Origin: Leifsonia tongyongensis
GTDB taxonomy: Bacteria > Actinomycetota > Actinomycetes > Actinomycetales > Microbacteriaceae
Assembly: GCF_010686705.1 (NCBI RefSeq)
Contig: NZ_JAAGWY010000004.1
Coordinates: 62,001-126,000, forward strand
Direction: 5' to 3'
DNA length: 64,000 bases
This document shows, one piece after another, positions 14,327 to 23,429 of this stretch. Below the pieces are notes generated by a model. It did not search any database and was not told the origin of the DNA. It was given only the letters and a program-made list of their open reading frames with translations. Positions within the stretch are counted from its first letter, which is position 1. Each line of letters opens with the position of its first letter. The position numbers and the translations under genes are program-made.

Positions 14327-15316
14327 GATCGAGCGGGCGTGGTCGGCCAGGCGGTCGAACGCGGCGTCGAGGTCGGGGTCGACACGCTGTCGCGCGGGGT
14401 CGGCGAGATACCAGTCGACGATCTCACCCGCACCGTGTGCGAAGGCGACACGGGTCTGGAATTCCGGCACCAGGGACTTCACCTTGCTGTTGTCGAACAC
14501 CATCGAGTGGGCTTTGTCGCCGATGAGACCCGGACCGAGTGCGGGCACAGCGGCCGCGATCGTCTCCGAGGCGACGTGCACGAGGTCGGCTTCGACGCCG
14601 AGCCCTTCGGCCAGCCAGCAGTAGATCTGGTCCCACGTCGGCGCCTCGTCGGACGTGATGTGGAACGAGTCGCCGACGGCCTCGGGGCGACCCAGGAGAC
14701 CGACGAAGGCGACGGCGAAGTCGGTGTTGTGCGTGATCGTCCAGCGGCTCGTGCCATCGCCGTGCACGATGACGGGGGCGCCGCGGCGCATCCGCTCGAG
14801 GTCGGTCCAGTGACCGCTCGTCGGGATCATGGTGCGGTCGTACGTATGGGACGGCCGGACGATCGTCATCGGGAACCCGCGCTCGCGGTAGGCCTCGACG
14901 AGGAGGTCCTCGCTCGCGATCTTGTCGCGCGAGTACTGCCAGAACGGATTGCGCAGGGGAGTGGACTCGACGACAGGGACCCGTGCAGGCGGCTTCTGGT
15001 AGGCCGACGCCGAACTGATGAACACGTAGTGCCCGACGCGGCCCTCGAAGAGTTCGAGGTCGGTGCGGATGTGCTCGGGAGTGAATGCGAGGAATTCGGC
15101 GGCGACATCGAAGCTGCGTTCTCCGAGGGCGGCGTGCACGCTCTGCGGATCGCGGATGTCCGCGTGCAGCTCCTCCACCCCGCTCGGGAGCGGCCGGTTC
15201 GTCGGACGTCCCCGGGTGAGCACAGTGACTTCGTGCCCCTTCTCGACCGCCCTGGCGACACACGCCGAGCTGATCACTCCCGTTCCCCCGATGAAAAGCG
15301 TCCGTGTCGCGGCCAT
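14324..15316 (-). CDS. NAD-dependent epimerase/dehydratase (extended SDR)
   Basis: A 330-residue extended SDR. The N-terminal FIGGTGVISSACVARAVEKGHEVTVLTRG is a GxxGxxG NAD(P) site followed by an Arg that suits NADP. FISSASAYQKPP near 113-124 supplies the Ser, and the catalytic YxxxK reads YSRDK near 147. HGDGTSRWTITHNTDFAVAFVGLL near 190 is typical of isoflavone-reductase/nucleoside-sugar epimerase relatives. The substrate is not known. The ATG at 15316 was preferred over one 8 codons earlier because GAAGGAG lies 9 nt upstream of it. It ends in a 14-bp tandem repeat whose first TGA is its stop codon. It lies between the AraC and ROK regulator genes, all on the minus strand. Confidence 0.82.
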   Translation of the reverse strand: MAATRTLFIGGTGVISSACVARAVEKGHEVTVLTRGRPTNRPLPSGVEELHADIRDPQSVHAALGERSFDVAAEFLAFTPEHIRTDLELFEGRVGHYVFISSASAYQKPPARVPVVESTPLRNPFWQYSRDKIASEDLLVEAYRERGFPMTIVRPSHTYDRTMIPTSGHWTDLERMRRGAPVIVHGDGTSRWTITHNTDFAVAFVGLLGRPEAVGDSFHITSDEAPTWDQIYCWLAEGLGVEADLVHVASETIAAAVPALGPGLIGDKAHSMVFDNSKVKSLVPEFQTRVAFAHGAGEIVDWYLADPARQRVDPDLDAAFDRLADHARSI

Positions 15317-15346
15317 GCGTCCGACTCCTTCTCTCCCCATACCGAT

Positions 15347-16207
15347 TCAGCGTAGCCCCGACGCATCCCGCGTCGCGCCCCAGAAGCGACGGCGGTACTC
15401 GGTCGGGGTCACCGCGTACAGGGCGCGGAAACGACGGCTGGCGTAGTTCGGGTCTACCCAGCCCACCGTACGCCCGATCCGGGAGATCGGGAGGTCGGTC
15501 TGCACGAGCAGCCGTGCCGCAGCCTCGCCGCGGAGCTGGTCGAGCCACGCCATCGGTGAGATCCCGACCTGGCTGCGGAAGGACCGCTGGAGGTGGGGTG
15601 CCGAGATCCGCGTCGCCTGCGCCAGTGCTGGGACGGTCCAGGGGCTGTCGAGCCGGTCGGCGAGAAGCGCCATGGCCTCACGGACGAACGGGGACGGCGC
15701 ACGAGCATCCGCCGGCGTGCCGGAGAACTCCGCGTCGACCAGTTCGGCGAGGATGCACGTCGTCAGCCCCAGCAGGGACGGGCGGCGACGCGGGCTGGGC
15801 AGCGCTTCCAGCTGGCCGAGCCACTCGGATGCCCGTTCCAGCGCATCCGGCGAGATCGACGCGGTCGTCGCGCCTCCCCGCAGGAGCGCGGAGGAGAGCG
15901 AGGGATGCTCCAGGATCCAGGACAGATCGCGGTGCAGCAGTTCGGGTGCGACGTAGAGATTCACGACCGTCAGCGGTTCCAGCCGTTCGTAGGCGTGCCA
16001 GCTTCCGGGCCTGACCAGCACGACCGAGCCGCGCTCGACCAGCTGGGTACCGTCGGCCGCGCGATGGTGCGCGCGCCCCTCCGTCACGAAGGCGATCTCG
16101 ATGAAGTCGTGCGTGTGCTCCCCGACGTCGTGCGTGACCTCGACGCGGGCGGCGCCGACCTCCTCGTCGGGCGCGACGAAGACGTCGCGACGCCGGTACA
16201 GTTCCAT
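15347..16207 (-). CDS. AraC-family transcriptional regulator
   Basis: A 286-residue regulator. The N-terminal half is a cupin-type sensor (VTHDVGEHTHDFIEIAFVTEGRAHHRA, residues 24-50, with a His-rich metal/ligand-type pocket), and the C-terminal 100 residues hold two HTH motifs: WTVPALAQATRISAPHLQRSFRSQVGISPMAWLDQLR near 190-226 and LPISRIGRTVGWVDPNYASRRFRALYAVTPTEYRRRFW near 240-277, the second being the PROSITE AraC signature region. It is divergent from the phytanoyl-CoA-dioxygenase-like gene, with a 126-bp gap that holds a 21-bp-spaced direct repeat, so it probably controls that gene and perhaps itself. Confidence 0.9.
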   Translation of the reverse strand: MELYRRRDVFVAPDEEVGAARVEVTHDVGEHTHDFIEIAFVTEGRAHHRAADGTQLVERGSVVLVRPGSWHAYERLEPLTVVNLYVAPELLHRDLSWILEHPSLSSALLRGGATTASISPDALERASEWLGQLEALPSPRRRPSLLGLTTCILAELVDAEFSGTPADARAPSPFVREAMALLADRLDSPWTVPALAQATRISAPHLQRSFRSQVGISPMAWLDQLRGEAAARLLVQTDLPISRIGRTVGWVDPNYASRRFRALYAVTPTEYRRRFWGATRDASGLR

Positions 16208-16230
16208 CCACCGCTCCCGTCAGATGCGTA

Positions 16231-16260
16231 ATCGTGCTAGTAGTCGGTCGCATCGTACTA
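16231..16260. promoter_or_regulatory. Candidate AraC-type operator: direct repeat, 21-bp spacing
   Basis: ATCGTGCTA (16231-16239) and ATCGTACTA (16252-16260) match in 8 of 9 bases and are 21 bp apart, two helical turns. Tandem half-sites on one face of DNA are the usual target of AraC-type proteins, and the pair lies between the AraC gene and its divergent neighbour. Confidence 0.5.
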
Positions 16261-16333
16261 CGGGTGGACCGGCGCGCCGATGAAGAATCGAGTGCGAGCA
16301 TCCGCCGCATTCTCTTCCCGAAAGGTGCGAACC

Positions 16334-17104
16334 ATGGCCAGTGCCGATCTCGTTTCGACCCCGTTCCTTCTCGACGCCGACCTCGTATCGTCCTATCGAC
16401 GCGACGGGTTCGCCCACATCCCGTCGGTGCTCACGATCGACGAGGTCGACCGGTACCGTGAGGCGGCTGCGCGGCGCTACGACGCCGACACCGGGCTGGC
16501 GTACGCCGGCAACATCTTCCGCCAGATCATCCAGGTCTGGAAGACGGACGACGTGCTTCGCGAGCTCACCTTCAACGCCGACCTCGCATCCATCGCGACG
16601 CAGCTCGCAGGGGTGCCGTTGCGCCTCTGGCACGACCAGCTGCTGGTGAAGGCGCCGCACAACGGAGCGAAGACCGAGTACCACCAGGATGCCCCGTACT
16701 GGCCGCACGAGAACGCGCGGCACAGCCTGTCGGCGTGGATCGCGCTGACCGACGTGACGGTGGAGCGCGGCTGCATGACGTTCATCCCGGCCCAGCAGGA
16801 TCGCCACGACATCCGGGCGATCGACCTGACCGGAGGCACGGACCTCTTCAGCGCAGCGCCGGACCTCGTCTGGGAGCCGCGCGTCACGATCCCGCTCCGC
16901 GCCGGCGACGTCACATTCCACAACGGGTATACGCCCCACACGGCCAACGCGAATGACACCGACGAGTTCCGCTGGGCCCAGGTGAACATCTACGTGGATC
17001 GCGCTGTGACGTTCAGCGGTGGTGAGCATCCGGTCACCGACGGGCTCGGCCTCGCACGGGGCGACCGGCTGCCGGACACAGAGTTCCCGCCGCTCCCGCG
17101 GTAG
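16334..17104 (+). CDS. Phytanoyl-CoA dioxygenase (PhyH) family protein
   Basis: A 256-residue Fe(II)/2-oxoglutarate oxygenase of the PhyH family. The facial triad is visible: H117 and D119 in EYHQDAPYW, and a distal His at 202 in FHNGYTPHTANAN, followed by an Arg in DTDEFRWAQVNIY that would bind 2-oxoglutarate. RGCMTFIPAQQDRHD near 145-159 is the conserved beta-strand block. The family hydroxylates diverse small molecules; the substrate here is unknown. The ATG at 16334 follows AAAGGTG by 7 nt; an in-frame ATG 18 codons earlier would give a basic tail unlike the family. It is probably regulated by the divergent AraC protein and stands as a single gene. Confidence 0.85.
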   Translation: MASADLVSTPFLLDADLVSSYRRDGFAHIPSVLTIDEVDRYREAAARRYDADTGLAYAGNIFRQIIQVWKTDDVLRELTFNADLASIATQLAGVPLRLWHDQLLVKAPHNGAKTEYHQDAPYWPHENARHSLSAWIALTDVTVERGCMTFIPAQQDRHDIRAIDLTGGTDLFSAAPDLVWEPRVTIPLRAGDVTFHNGYTPHTANANDTDEFRWAQVNIYVDRAVTFSGGEHPVTDGLGLARGDRLPDTEFPPLPR

Positions 17105-17119
17105 GGACGGGTGAAAAAG

Positions 17120-17192
17120 TGCCCCCAGTAGGATTTGAACCTACGGCCTTCTGCTCCGGAGGCAGACGCTCTATCCCCTGAGCTATGGGGGC
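17120..17192 (-). tRNA. tRNA-Arg (anticodon CCG)
   Basis: A 73-nt cloverleaf on the minus strand. Acceptor arms GCCCCCA and TGGGGGC pair perfectly, with discriminator A. The D arm carries AGCTCAGGGGATAGAGC, the anticodon arm TCTGC-CTCCGGA-GCAGA gives CCG at positions 34-36, and the T arm is GTAGG-TTCAAAT-CCTAC. CCA is not encoded. A run of five T follows on the minus strand and probably ends transcription. It decodes CGG, and argS lies about 0.8 kb away. No integrase or repeated att-like copy of its 3' end was noticed. Confidence 0.97.
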
Positions 17193-17217
17193 CAGGAGTG
17201 CGAGCACTAGGTTAGCA

Positions 17218-17850
17218 TCACTGCTTGGGCAGGTTGTCCAGTACGTTCTGCATGAGCGGTGCCGCATCGCCGGGCTCCTGGAACGCCGGTGAATTCGCGA
17301 CGACCCAGTAGGCGCCGGTGAAGATCTGCACCTCGCCCTTGGCGCCGCGCATCGCGAAGTAGCCTTCGACCTGCGGCGGGATTCCGTACGTCGGCACCGG
17401 CTGGCTGTTGGTCACCGCCGTGTTCTTGAGCCCGTCCAGCTCGCTCGCCGGCGGCTTTGCGACCGCGATCTCGATCACGTCGCCGCTCGTCTGGTTGAGC
17501 CAGCCGCACGCCACGCCCTGGTCGGCGACGACGGAGGCCTCGAGGGATCCGGACGTCGGCGCGTAACCGGGATCGGCGCCGAAGTTGGGGTTGTACGCGT
17601 AGACCTGCTGGGGTGTGACGATCTGGTCGCACGTGAGCGTCACGGGCGTCGGCGGATCGGACGGCGTGGGAGTCGGCGTCGGAGTGGGCGTCGCCGACGC
17701 TGTCGGGGTGGACGATGCGGCGTTCGTCGCCGTTGCCGCCGGCTTGGCCCCGCCTGCGCAGGCGCTGAGGGCTATCGTGCCGGCCACGACCAGGAGGACA
17801 GCGCCCGTTCGAGCGAGACCTGTGAATCGATTGCGGGTCGGTTCAACCAT
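17218..17850 (-). CDS. Secreted lipoprotein with a Thr/Pro linker, function unknown
   Basis: A 210-residue predicted lipoprotein. The signal peptide ([20 protein letters not shown]) ends in lipobox LSAC. Residues about 40-68 are a Thr/Pro/Ser linker ([16 protein letters not shown]), followed by a globular part of about 140 residues with Cys in VTLTCDQI and VACGWLNQ, which could form a disulfide outside the membrane. [19 protein letters not shown] and [16 protein letters not shown] look like beta-strands. I do not recognise a named domain; the family seems to be actinobacterial. It lies between the tRNA-Arg gene and argS, divergent from argS. The ATG at 17850 precedes the signal peptide directly; a longer frame upstream is antisense to argS. 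Confidence 0.75.
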   Translation of the reverse strand: MVEPTRNRFTGLARTGAVLLVVAGTIALSACAGGAKPAATATNAASSTPTASATPTPTPTPTPSDPPTPVTLTCDQIVTPQQVYAYNPNFGADPGYAPTSGSLEASVVADQGVACGWLNQTSGDVIEIAVAKPPASELDGLKNTAVTNSQPVPTYGIPPQVEGYFAMRGAKGEVQIFTGAYWVVANSPAFQEPGDAAPLMQNVLDNLPKQ

Positions 17851-18019
17851 GTCGGGAGTTTCCTTGTGCGATGCGGATGTGCGGAATGGTCTGGTGAGTC
17901 GCGCACCGTCGCGCGTCTCCGCGACCTTATCAAGCGCGGATGGGTGCAACCGACCAGACACCGGCTTCGTTGCGGAATCGATGCGCCGGACTCTCGCCGG
18001 GCCCACAGTCGGCGCCCGG

Positions 18020-18033
18020 TAGAATCGGTCCCT
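18020..18033 (+). promoter_or_regulatory. argS promoter -10, probably leaderless
   Basis: TAGAAT (18020-18025) lies 8 nt before the GTG at 18034, so transcription should start on or within about 2 nt of the start codon. No SD sequence is present. The -35 region is weak. Confidence 0.6.
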
Positions 18034-19710
18034 GTGACTCCAGCCGACCTTTCCGCCTCCCTGCTCGACATCGTGACCGCGATCGTCGACCGGCGACGCG
18101 CGGCCGAGCCCGGCTCCGCGCCCGTCGTCCTGTCCATCGCCGACGTTCCCCTCGAGCGTCCGAAGAACCGCGAGCACGGCGACTGGGCCTCGAACGTCGC
18201 GATGCGGCTTGCGAAGCCGCTCGGCGTCAACCCGCGTGAGCTCGCGTCGGAGATCGCGGAGGCCGCATCCGGGATCGACGGCGTCGCGTCCGCCGAGGTG
18301 GCCGGCCCCGGCTTCATCAACTTCCGGCTCGACGCGGCCGCCGCCGGGCAGCTCGCCCGCACGATCGTCGACGCCGGCGAGTCCTTCGGCAACGGATCGA
18401 TCTACGACGGCATCCCCATCAACCTCGAGTTCGTGTCGGCGAACCCGACCGGCCCCATCCACATGGGCGGCGTCCGCTGGGCGGCCGTCGGCGACAGTCT
18501 CGCCCGCATCCTGGCAGCCGAGGGGGCGGATGTGACGCGCGAGTACTACTTCAACGACCACGGTTCGCAGATCGACCGGTTCGCCCGCAGCCTTCTCGCC
18601 GCGTACCTCGGCGAGCCCACCCCGGAGGACGGGTACGGCGGAGCGTACATCGGCGACATCGCCGCGCAGGTGGTCGAGCGTTTCGACGGCGACCTCGCGA
18701 GCCTGCCGCGCGACCAGCAGCAGGAGGTCTTCCGTTCGATGGGCACCGAGCTCATGTTCGGCGAGATCAAGTCGAAACTGCACGGGTTCGGCGTCGACTT
18801 CGACGTGTACTTCCACGAAGACTCCCTGCACGAGTCCGGCGCCGTCGAGCATGCGATCGAACGCCTCCGTGAGCAGGGTCACATCTTCGAAGAGGACGGC
18901 GCGGTGTGGCTGCGCACGACGACGTTCGGCGACGATCGCGACCGAGTGATCATCCGCAGCAACGGGGAGCCCGCGTACATCTCGGGCGACCTGGGCTATT
19001 ACCTGAACAAGCGCGAGCGCGGCTTCGAACAGAACCTGATCATGCTCGGTGCCGACCACCACGGCTATGTCGGGCGCCTGATGGCGGCGGTCGAAGCTTT
19101 CGGCGACACGCCCGGGGTGAACCTGCAGATCCTGATCGGCCAGATGGTCAATCTGCTGCGCGACGGCGAGCCGGTGAAGATGAGCAAGCGCGCCGGGACG
19201 ATCGTCACGCTCGACGACCTCGTCGACGCCGTCGGTGTCGACGCCGGCCGGTACGCGCTGGTGCGGTCGTCGAGCGATTCGCAGCTCGACATCGACCTCG
19301 ACCTGCTCAGCAAGCGCACCAACGAGAATCCGGTCTTCTACGTGCAGTACGCGCACGCCCGCACCCGTTCCGTCGCGCGCAACGCCGAGACCGGCGGCGT
19401 CGACCACAGTGCTTTCGCGCCCGAACTGCTCACCCACGAGACGGAGTCTGCGCTCCTCGGCGCCCTCCAGGAGTTCCCGCGGGTGGTCGCCCTGGCGGCC
19501 GAGCTGCGCGAGCCGCACCGTGTCGCCCGGTACATCGAGGAGGTCGCCGGCCTCTACCACCGCTGGTACGACTCGACCCGGGTGATCCCCTTGGGCGACG
19601 AGCCCATCACCGACCTGCACCGCACCCGCCTGTGGCTGAACGACGCCACCGGCCAGGTGATCCGCAACGGGCTCGGCCTCCTCGGAGTGTCCGCGCCCGA
19701 CCGCATGTGA
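18034..19710 (+). CDS. argS: Arginyl-tRNA synthetase
   Basis: A 558-residue class I synthetase that charges tRNA-Arg with arginine. The N-terminal Add-1 domain includes [20 protein letters not shown] near residue 34-54. The HIGH-type motif is [15 protein letters not shown] near 135-149 (HMGG), and the KMSKS-type motif is VKMSKRAGT near 380. The C-terminal DALR anticodon-binding domain carries [16 protein letters not shown] and ends in [17 protein letters not shown]. Arg synthetases need the tRNA for activation; the tRNA-Arg(CCG) gene lies 0.8 kb upstream on the other strand. The GTG start is supported by the -10 hexamer 8 nt upstream; longer frames would run across the divergent promoter. It begins the argS-DUF2993-lysA-hom-thrC-thrB series. 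Confidence 0.97.
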   Translation: MTPADLSASLLDIVTAIVDRRRAAEPGSAPVVLSIADVPLERPKNREHGDWASNVAMRLAKPLGVNPRELASEIAEAASGIDGVASAEVAGPGFINFRLDAAAAGQLARTIVDAGESFGNGSIYDGIPINLEFVSANPTGPIHMGGVRWAAVGDSLARILAAEGADVTREYYFNDHGSQIDRFARSLLAAYLGEPTPEDGYGGAYIGDIAAQVVERFDGDLASLPRDQQQEVFRSMGTELMFGEIKSKLHGFGVDFDVYFHEDSLHESGAVEHAIERLREQGHIFEEDGAVWLRTTTFGDDRDRVIIRSNGEPAYISGDLGYYLNKRERGFEQNLIMLGADHHGYVGRLMAAVEAFGDTPGVNLQILIGQMVNLLRDGEPVKMSKRAGTIVTLDDLVDAVGVDAGRYALVRSSSDSQLDIDLDLLSKRTNENPVFYVQYAHARTRSVARNAETGGVDHSAFAPELLTHETESALLGALQEFPRVVALAAELREPHRVARYIEEVAGLYHRWYDSTRVIPLGDEPITDLHRTRLWLNDATGQVIRNGLGLLGVSAPDRM

Positions 19711-19720
19711 GGATGCTGCG

Positions 19721-20536
19721 ATGACGGACGCGACCCAGCCGACCGAACCGCTCGCCCCATCTCCCCCTGCCCAGCCGTTCGTGCCCGAACCCCGAAGGCG
19801 GAGGCGCGGGCTCCGGGCGATGCTGTGGATCGGCATCTCCATCGTCGTGCTCCTCGTGCTCTATTTCGTCGCCGACGGTGTGGCCCGTGCGTACGCGGAG
19901 GGCCGTGTGAAGGCCGAGATCGAGCAGAACCTGCCCGATGTCGTCACGGGCGACGTCACCGTGCACATCGGCGGCGTGTCCGTGATCGCCCAGTACCTGT
20001 CCGGAACGTTCGAGAAGGTCGAACTGGATGCGCCCCAGCTGACCGTCCAGTCGATCCCGTTGTCCGCATCCGTCGTCGCGAACGGGGTTCCCGTCGACCT
20101 GACGAAACCGGTGTCCGCTTTGACAGGGACGATCACCATCAGCCAGTCGTCCGTCAACTCCCTGCTGCGCCTGCCGGGTGCCACCGGGGACGTCACCCTC
20201 GGCGAGGGCACGCTCCAGTACGACGGGAGCACGACGGTGCTCGGTCTCCCGATCGGCTACAAGGTGACCGTCGAGCCGACCGCCGACGGCGACTCGATCC
20301 TGCTGAGGCCCACCAAGGCGGAGGTGACGACAGGTGGGGGCAACCTCGATCTCTCGCGCCTGCTCGGCACCGTCGTCGGCTCGAAGCCGCTCTCGGTCTG
20401 CGTCGCCCAGTACCTGCCCGCCGGTGTCAAGGTCGACGACGTCACCGTCAATCCGGGCGCGGCGACCATCCACCTGTCCGCCCAGGATCTGGTGCTCTCG
20501 CAGTCGACGCTCGCGACCAAGGGCACCTGTTCGTAA
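19721..20536 (+). CDS. DUF2993 (LmeA-like) membrane-anchored lipid-binding protein
   Basis: A 271-residue protein: a Pro-rich cytoplasmic tail (1-27), basic RRRRRGLR, one membrane segment (about 32-51), then an extracytoplasmic DUF2993 domain. In mycobacteria the family member LmeA binds phosphatidylinositol and takes part in lipomannan maturation. Here the alternation of beta-strands (VTVHIGGVSVIAQYLSGTFEKVELDAPQLTVQ) and helical SSVNSLLRLPG is typical. A late Cys pair (SVCVAQYLP and KGTCS) may form a disulfide. It starts 10 bp after argS, probably in the same transcript. No mannosyltransferase gene lies nearby, so the exact role is uncertain. Confidence 0.75.
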   Translation: MTDATQPTEPLAPSPPAQPFVPEPRRRRRGLRAMLWIGISIVVLLVLYFVADGVARAYAEGRVKAEIEQNLPDVVTGDVTVHIGGVSVIAQYLSGTFEKVELDAPQLTVQSIPLSASVVANGVPVDLTKPVSALTGTITISQSSVNSLLRLPGATGDVTLGEGTLQYDGSTTVLGLPIGYKVTVEPTADGDSILLRPTKAEVTTGGGNLDLSRLLGTVVGSKPLSVCVAQYLPAGVKVDDVTVNPGAATIHLSAQDLVLSQSTLATKGTCS

Positions 20537-20565
20537 CGAAGTCGAAGCCGGTCGCCGAACATCGC

Positions 20566-20571
20566 TAGAAT
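20566..20571 (+). promoter_or_regulatory. Candidate -10 for the lysA-thrB operon
   Basis: TAGAAT lies 30 bp after the DUF2993 stop and about 108 bp before lysA. Transcription would start near 20578 and give a leader of about 100 nt. The -35 side is not convincing. Confidence 0.4.
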
Positions 20572-20679
20572 TCCGGTACCACGCGCTTGACGCGTCTGTT
20601 CTCCATTGGCTTCAGGGACCAAGCCGGGTCCGCTCGCCCCGAGAGACCCCCACTCGTCCCGACCCGTGAGGTTTTCCCC

Positions 20680-22092
20680 GTGGCCCCGAACCCGCTCGCA
20701 CCGCACTGGCTGGTCGTCCCCGACGACGCCAACGCGCTCTCACCCGAGCTCTGGTCCCGGACCGTGACCCGGTCGAGCGGCGAACTCACTGTCGGCGGGG
20801 TCGGCGTCGGCGAGCTCCAGAGCCGCTACGGAACGCCGCTCTACGTGGTCGACGAGCTCCACGCACGAGAGCGGGCCGCCGAGGTCCGCGACGCCTTCAC
20901 AACGGCATTCGCGCGGGTCGGGTCGGCGGCGAAGGTCTACTACGCGGGCAAGGCCTTCCTCAGCATCGAGATCGCGCGGTGGATGACCGAGGCCGGCCTC
21001 AACATCGACGTCTGCAGCGGCGGCGAACTCGCGGTCGCGCTCGCGGCGGACGTCGACCCCGGGCGCCTCGGATTCCACGGCAACAACAAGTCGGTCGGCG
21101 AGATCGACCGCGCGGTGTCCGTCGGCGTCGGCGCCATCGTGATCGACAGCGTGCAAGAGATCGAGCGGGTGGCAGAGGCTGCAGCACGGCACGGGCGGGT
21201 GCAGCGGGTGCGGCTGCGCGTGAACAGCGGCGTCCACGCCCACACCCACGCCTTCCTGGCGACAGCGCACGAAGACCAGAAATTCGGCATCGCGCTCGGT
21301 GACGCGGCGGATGCCGTTGCGCGCATCCGCTCGAATCCCGGCCTCGACTTCGTCGGGCTCCACTGCCATATCGGGTCGCAGATCTTCGGCTCGGACGGGT
21401 TCGCGGAGTCGGCGGCGCGGCTCCTGGCCGTTCACGCCGAACTGCTCGCCGAGGGTCCGGTGCCCGAACTCAACCTCGGCGGCGGATTCGGGATCGCCTA
21501 CACGACCAGCGACGACCCGTCCCCGATCGGAGAGCTCGCGGACCGCATTGCGGATGTGGTGGCGGCCGGATGCGCGACCCTCGACATCCCCGTGCCGGTC
21601 GTCGCCTTCGAACCGGGCCGGGCGATCATCGGCACCGCCGGGTTCACTCTCTATACAGTCGGCACGACCAAGGATGTCCTCGTCTCGACCGGCGACGAGG
21701 GGGTCACCGCGGTCCGGCGCTATGTGAGCGTCGACGGCGGCATGAGCGACAACGCGCGCCCCGCACTCTACGGCGCGGACTACGCCGTGCGCATCGCCGA
21801 CCGGGTCAGCGACGCGCAGCCGGAGCTCGTCCGGGTCGCCGGAAAGCACTGCGAGAGCGGCGACATCGTCGTCGACGCCGACTATCTTCCCGGTGATGTG
21901 CGGCCGGGAGACCTGCTGGCCGTCCCTGTGACGGGCGCATACTGCTGGTCCCTGGCCAGCAACTACAACTATCTCGGGAGGCCACCGGTGGTCGCTGTGC
22001 GCGACGGGGCGTCCCGCGTCATCGTCCGCGGCGAGACCGAGGCCGACCTGCTGGCGCGCGACGCCGGATTCCGCGAAGGAGCATCCGCATGA
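20680..22092 (+). CDS. lysA: Diaminopimelate decarboxylase
   Basis: A 470-residue PLP enzyme that makes lysine from meso-diaminopimelate, the last step of lysine synthesis. The PLP Lys is in VYYAGKAFLS near residue 90; LHCHIGSQIF near 229 and LNLGGGFGIAY near 267 are the barrel motifs; EPGRAIIGTAG near 310 and GKHCESGD near 390 bring the partner-subunit Cys; LASNYNYLGRPPVV ends the active site. The GTG at 20680 starts the usual actinobacterial N-terminus (APNPLAPHWLVVPDDANAL). Upstream in-frame codons exist but follow no SD sequence. The stop overlaps the ATG of hom as ATGA, so lysine and threonine synthesis genes are coupled. Confidence 0.95.
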   Translation: MAPNPLAPHWLVVPDDANALSPELWSRTVTRSSGELTVGGVGVGELQSRYGTPLYVVDELHARERAAEVRDAFTTAFARVGSAAKVYYAGKAFLSIEIARWMTEAGLNIDVCSGGELAVALAADVDPGRLGFHGNNKSVGEIDRAVSVGVGAIVIDSVQEIERVAEAAARHGRVQRVRLRVNSGVHAHTHAFLATAHEDQKFGIALGDAADAVARIRSNPGLDFVGLHCHIGSQIFGSDGFAESAARLLAVHAELLAEGPVPELNLGGGFGIAYTTSDDPSPIGELADRIADVVAAGCATLDIPVPVVAFEPGRAIIGTAGFTLYTVGTTKDVLVSTGDEGVTAVRRYVSVDGGMSDNARPALYGADYAVRIADRVSDAQPELVRVAGKHCESGDIVVDADYLPGDVRPGDLLAVPVTGAYCWSLASNYNYLGRPPVVAVRDGASRVIVRGETEADLLARDAGFREGASA

Positions 22093-23429
22093 TCGAATAC
22101 CGCAACCTCAGGGTCGCGCTCCTCGGCGCCGGCTCCGTCGGCTCCCAGGTGGCGAAGCTCCTGCTCGAGCACGGCGACGAACTCGCCGCGCGGGTGGGCG
22201 CAAGCCTCGAGATCGTGGGGATCGCGGTCCGGGACGAGACCGCGACCCGTGACGTCGACCTGCCCAGGCACCTCTACACGACGGACGCCGAGTCCCTCAT
22301 CCTCGGCGCCGACATCGTCGTCGAGCTGATGGGCGGCGTCGAGCCGGCGCGCAGCTATGTGCTGCTCGCGCTCAATTCGGGGGCGGATGTGATCACGGCC
22401 AACAAGGCGCTCCTCGCCACCCATGGTCCCGAACTCTTCGACGCCGCTGAGCAGGTCGGCGCGCAGCTCTACTACGAAGCGGCCGTCGCCGGCGCCATCC
22501 CGATCATCCGGCCGCTGCGCGACAGCCTCGCAGGCGACCGCGTGAACCGCATCCTCGGCATCGTCAACGGCACGACGAACTTCATCCTCGACCGCATGGA
22601 CGTCGACGGCGACACCCTGGAAGACGCCCTCGCCACGGCGACCGAGCTGGGCTACGCGGAAGCCGACCCGACGGCCGACATCGGCGGCTACGACGCGGCG
22701 CAGAAGGCGGCCATCCTTGCCAGCCTCGCCTTCCACACGACCGTGCCGATCGAGTCGGTCTACCGCGAAGGCATCACGTCGGTCAACCGGGCGCAGGTCG
22801 AGGCTGCGCGGGCCAACGGCTCGGTGATCAAGCTTCTGGCGATCTGCGAGCGCATCGTCCACCCGGTGACCGGCGTCGAAGGCGTGTCCGCTCGCGTCTA
22901 CCCCGCGCTCATCAGCAGGACGCATCCGCTCGCCGCCGTGCACGGCGCCCACAACGCGGTGTTCGTCCAGGCTGCTGCGGCGGGCGATCTCATGTTCTAC
23001 GGGGCGGGCGCCGGGGGAGTGGAGACCGCATCCGCCGTCCTCGGCGACCTGGTCTCGGCCGCGCGCCGCCACGTCGTCGGCGGGCCCGGCGTCGCGGAGT
23101 CGACGCACGCCCAGCTTCCGGTGCTCGACATCGGCCAGGTCATCACCCGCTACCAGATCACGCTCGAGGTCGTCGACCAGCCCGGTGTGCTCGCCACCGT
23201 CGCGCGCATCCTCAGCGACGGCGGCGTATCCGTCGAGACCGTGCAGCAGTCGATCGCCGGCACCCCCGTTCCCGCACTCCCCGGTCAGGAGCTGGGCGCG
23301 GCCACCGCTACCCTTGTAATCGGCACCCACGAAGCCGAGGAGGCCGCGCTCGCGGCCACCGTGGAGGCGCTGAGCGCGAGTGATGTGGTCAGCGCCGTCG
23401 CATCCGTTCTCCGAGTCGAAGGATCGTAA
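22089..23429 (+). CDS. hom: Homoserine dehydrogenase
   Basis: A 446-residue enzyme that reduces aspartate semialdehyde to homoserine. NAD(P)-binding VALLGAGSVGSQVAKLLLEHG lies at 9-29, the active-site region has ITANKALLATHG near 103 and NGTTNFILDRM near 159, and the substrate-binding block is ADPTADIGGYDAAQKAAILASLAF near 196-219. The C-terminal 90 residues (ITLEVVDQPGVLATVARILSDGGVS) form an ACT domain, the site of threonine feedback inhibition in actinobacteria. It overlaps lysA by 4 bp and touches thrC (TAATG), so translation is coupled through the operon. Confidence 0.96.
   Translation: MIEYRNLRVALLGAGSVGSQVAKLLLEHGDELAARVGASLEIVGIAVRDETATRDVDLPRHLYTTDAESLILGADIVVELMGGVEPARSYVLLALNSGADVITANKALLATHGPELFDAAEQVGAQLYYEAAVAGAIPIIRPLRDSLAGDRVNRILGIVNGTTNFILDRMDVDGDTLEDALATATELGYAEADPTADIGGYDAAQKAAILASLAFHTTVPIESVYREGITSVNRAQVEAARANGSVIKLLAICERIVHPVTGVEGVSARVYPALISRTHPLAAVHGAHNAVFVQAAAAGDLMFYGAGAGGVETASAVLGDLVSAARRHVVGGPGVAESTHAQLPVLDIGQVITRYQITLEVVDQPGVLATVARILSDGGVSVETVQQSIAGTPVPALPGQELGAATATLVIGTHEAEEAALAATVEALSASDVVSAVASVLRVEGS

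Noticed and set aside
14267-15355. Long plus-strand open frame opposite the epimerase gene
   Set aside because: Antisense frame produced by high GC; the opposite strand has clear SDR motifs.
17120-17192. Integration site of a mobile element in tRNA-Arg
   Set aside because: No integrase, no repeated 3' tRNA end and no foreign-looking genes on either side.
17218-19842. An 874-codon minus-strand frame that covers argS
   Set aside because: Only its last 210 codons (the lipoprotein) have a signal peptide and start; the rest is antisense to argS.
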